This document shows, piece by piece, positions 6,729 to 6,859 of a stretch of DNA of 6,859 nt. Source of the DNA: Burkholderiales bacterium. GTDB lineage: Bacteria; Pseudomonadota; Gammaproteobacteria; Burkholderiales; SG8-39. A program made the position numbers and the translations under genes. The stretch is from positions 1 to 6,859 of the forward strand of contig DAIDTN010000054.1 in the NCBI GenBank assembly GCA_027457185.1, given 5' to 3'. The notes below the pieces were generated by a model. That model was not told the origin of the DNA, did not search any database, and was given only the letters and a program-made list of their open reading frames with translations. The stretch's first letter is position 1; each line of letters begins with the position of its first letter.

Positions 6729-6859
6729 TGCACGCGAATTATCAACAGCGGTTCAAGAATCTGTGGCTGCGCTTCACCGACAAAATCGACGCACCGCTAT
6801 TTGCGCTCGCATTCGCTCTGCTCGTGCTCGGCTTCATCACGCTGGCGAGCGCCGCGCAC
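6728..6859 (+). CDS. rodA: peptidoglycan glycosyltransferase RodA, N-terminal fragment
   Basis: This is the first 44 codons of RodA, the SEDS-family glycosyltransferase that polymerises glycan strands for cell elongation in complex with PBP2. It runs off the right edge. The visible part has a polar cytoplasmic lead (MHANYQQRFKNLWLRFTDKI) followed by DAPLFALAFALLVLGFITL, the start of the first membrane helix. The DK-ID-P-L pattern ahead of that helix and the position after mrdA support the call. Where many RodA proteins have a YSA motif at the end of the first helix, this one reads LASAAH, so the tyrosine is replaced; whether that matters cannot be told from a fragment. A good ribosome binding site precedes the ATG. 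An upstream hairpin with a T-tract may limit read-through from mrdA. Confidence 0.9.
   Translation, partial: MHANYQQRFKNLWLRFTDKIDAPLFALAFALLVLGFITLASAAH

Overview
The window is a chromosomal housekeeping region of high G+C content, most likely from a betaproteobacterium. The assignment rests on gene order (gatCAB divergent from mreBCD-mrdA-rodA) and on family-typical sequence, such as the MreB start MFAFLRGYFSDDLAIDLGT and the MreD stretch VHQPRRVG-like CIHQPRRVG. This is inferred from remembered family features, not from a database search. There is no sign of a mobile element, prophage, CRISPR array, tRNA or rRNA.

Layout. On the minus strand, reading right to left from about 1928 to 1, lie gatC, gatA and the first 33 codons of gatB. 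They encode the three subunits of the amidotransferase that turns misacylated Glu-tRNA(Gln) and/or Asp-tRNA(Asn) into Gln-tRNA(Gln)/Asn-tRNA(Asn). On the plus strand, from 2009 to the right edge, lie mreB, mreC, mreD, mrdA (PBP2) and the first 44 codons of rodA. Together these form the Rod elongasome: MreB filaments on the inner membrane face, MreC and MreD as membrane and periplasmic partners, PBP2 as cross-linking transpeptidase and RodA as glycan polymerase.

The two operons diverge from an 80-nt AT-rich spacer (1929-2008) that holds overlapping -10 elements, one for each strand. mreC-mreD (1 nt apart) and gatA-gatB (3 nt apart) are tightly packed. The other spacers are longer (gatC-gatA 57 nt, mreB-mreC 86 nt, mreD-mrdA 132 nt, mrdA-rodA 129 nt), and they hold the only non-routine signals in the window.

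The most notable is the mrdA-rodA spacer. It has a long imperfect palindrome followed by five T's, which looks like an intrinsic terminator or a REP-like element inside a morphogenesis operon. The same spacer is spanned by a 45-codon open frame whose ends overlap both the mrdA stop and the rodA start. The mreB-mreC spacer has an 18-codon frame with a good ribosome binding site, ending 7 nt before an mreC start that has none. I see no wholly new system; these spacer elements are hypotheses to test.
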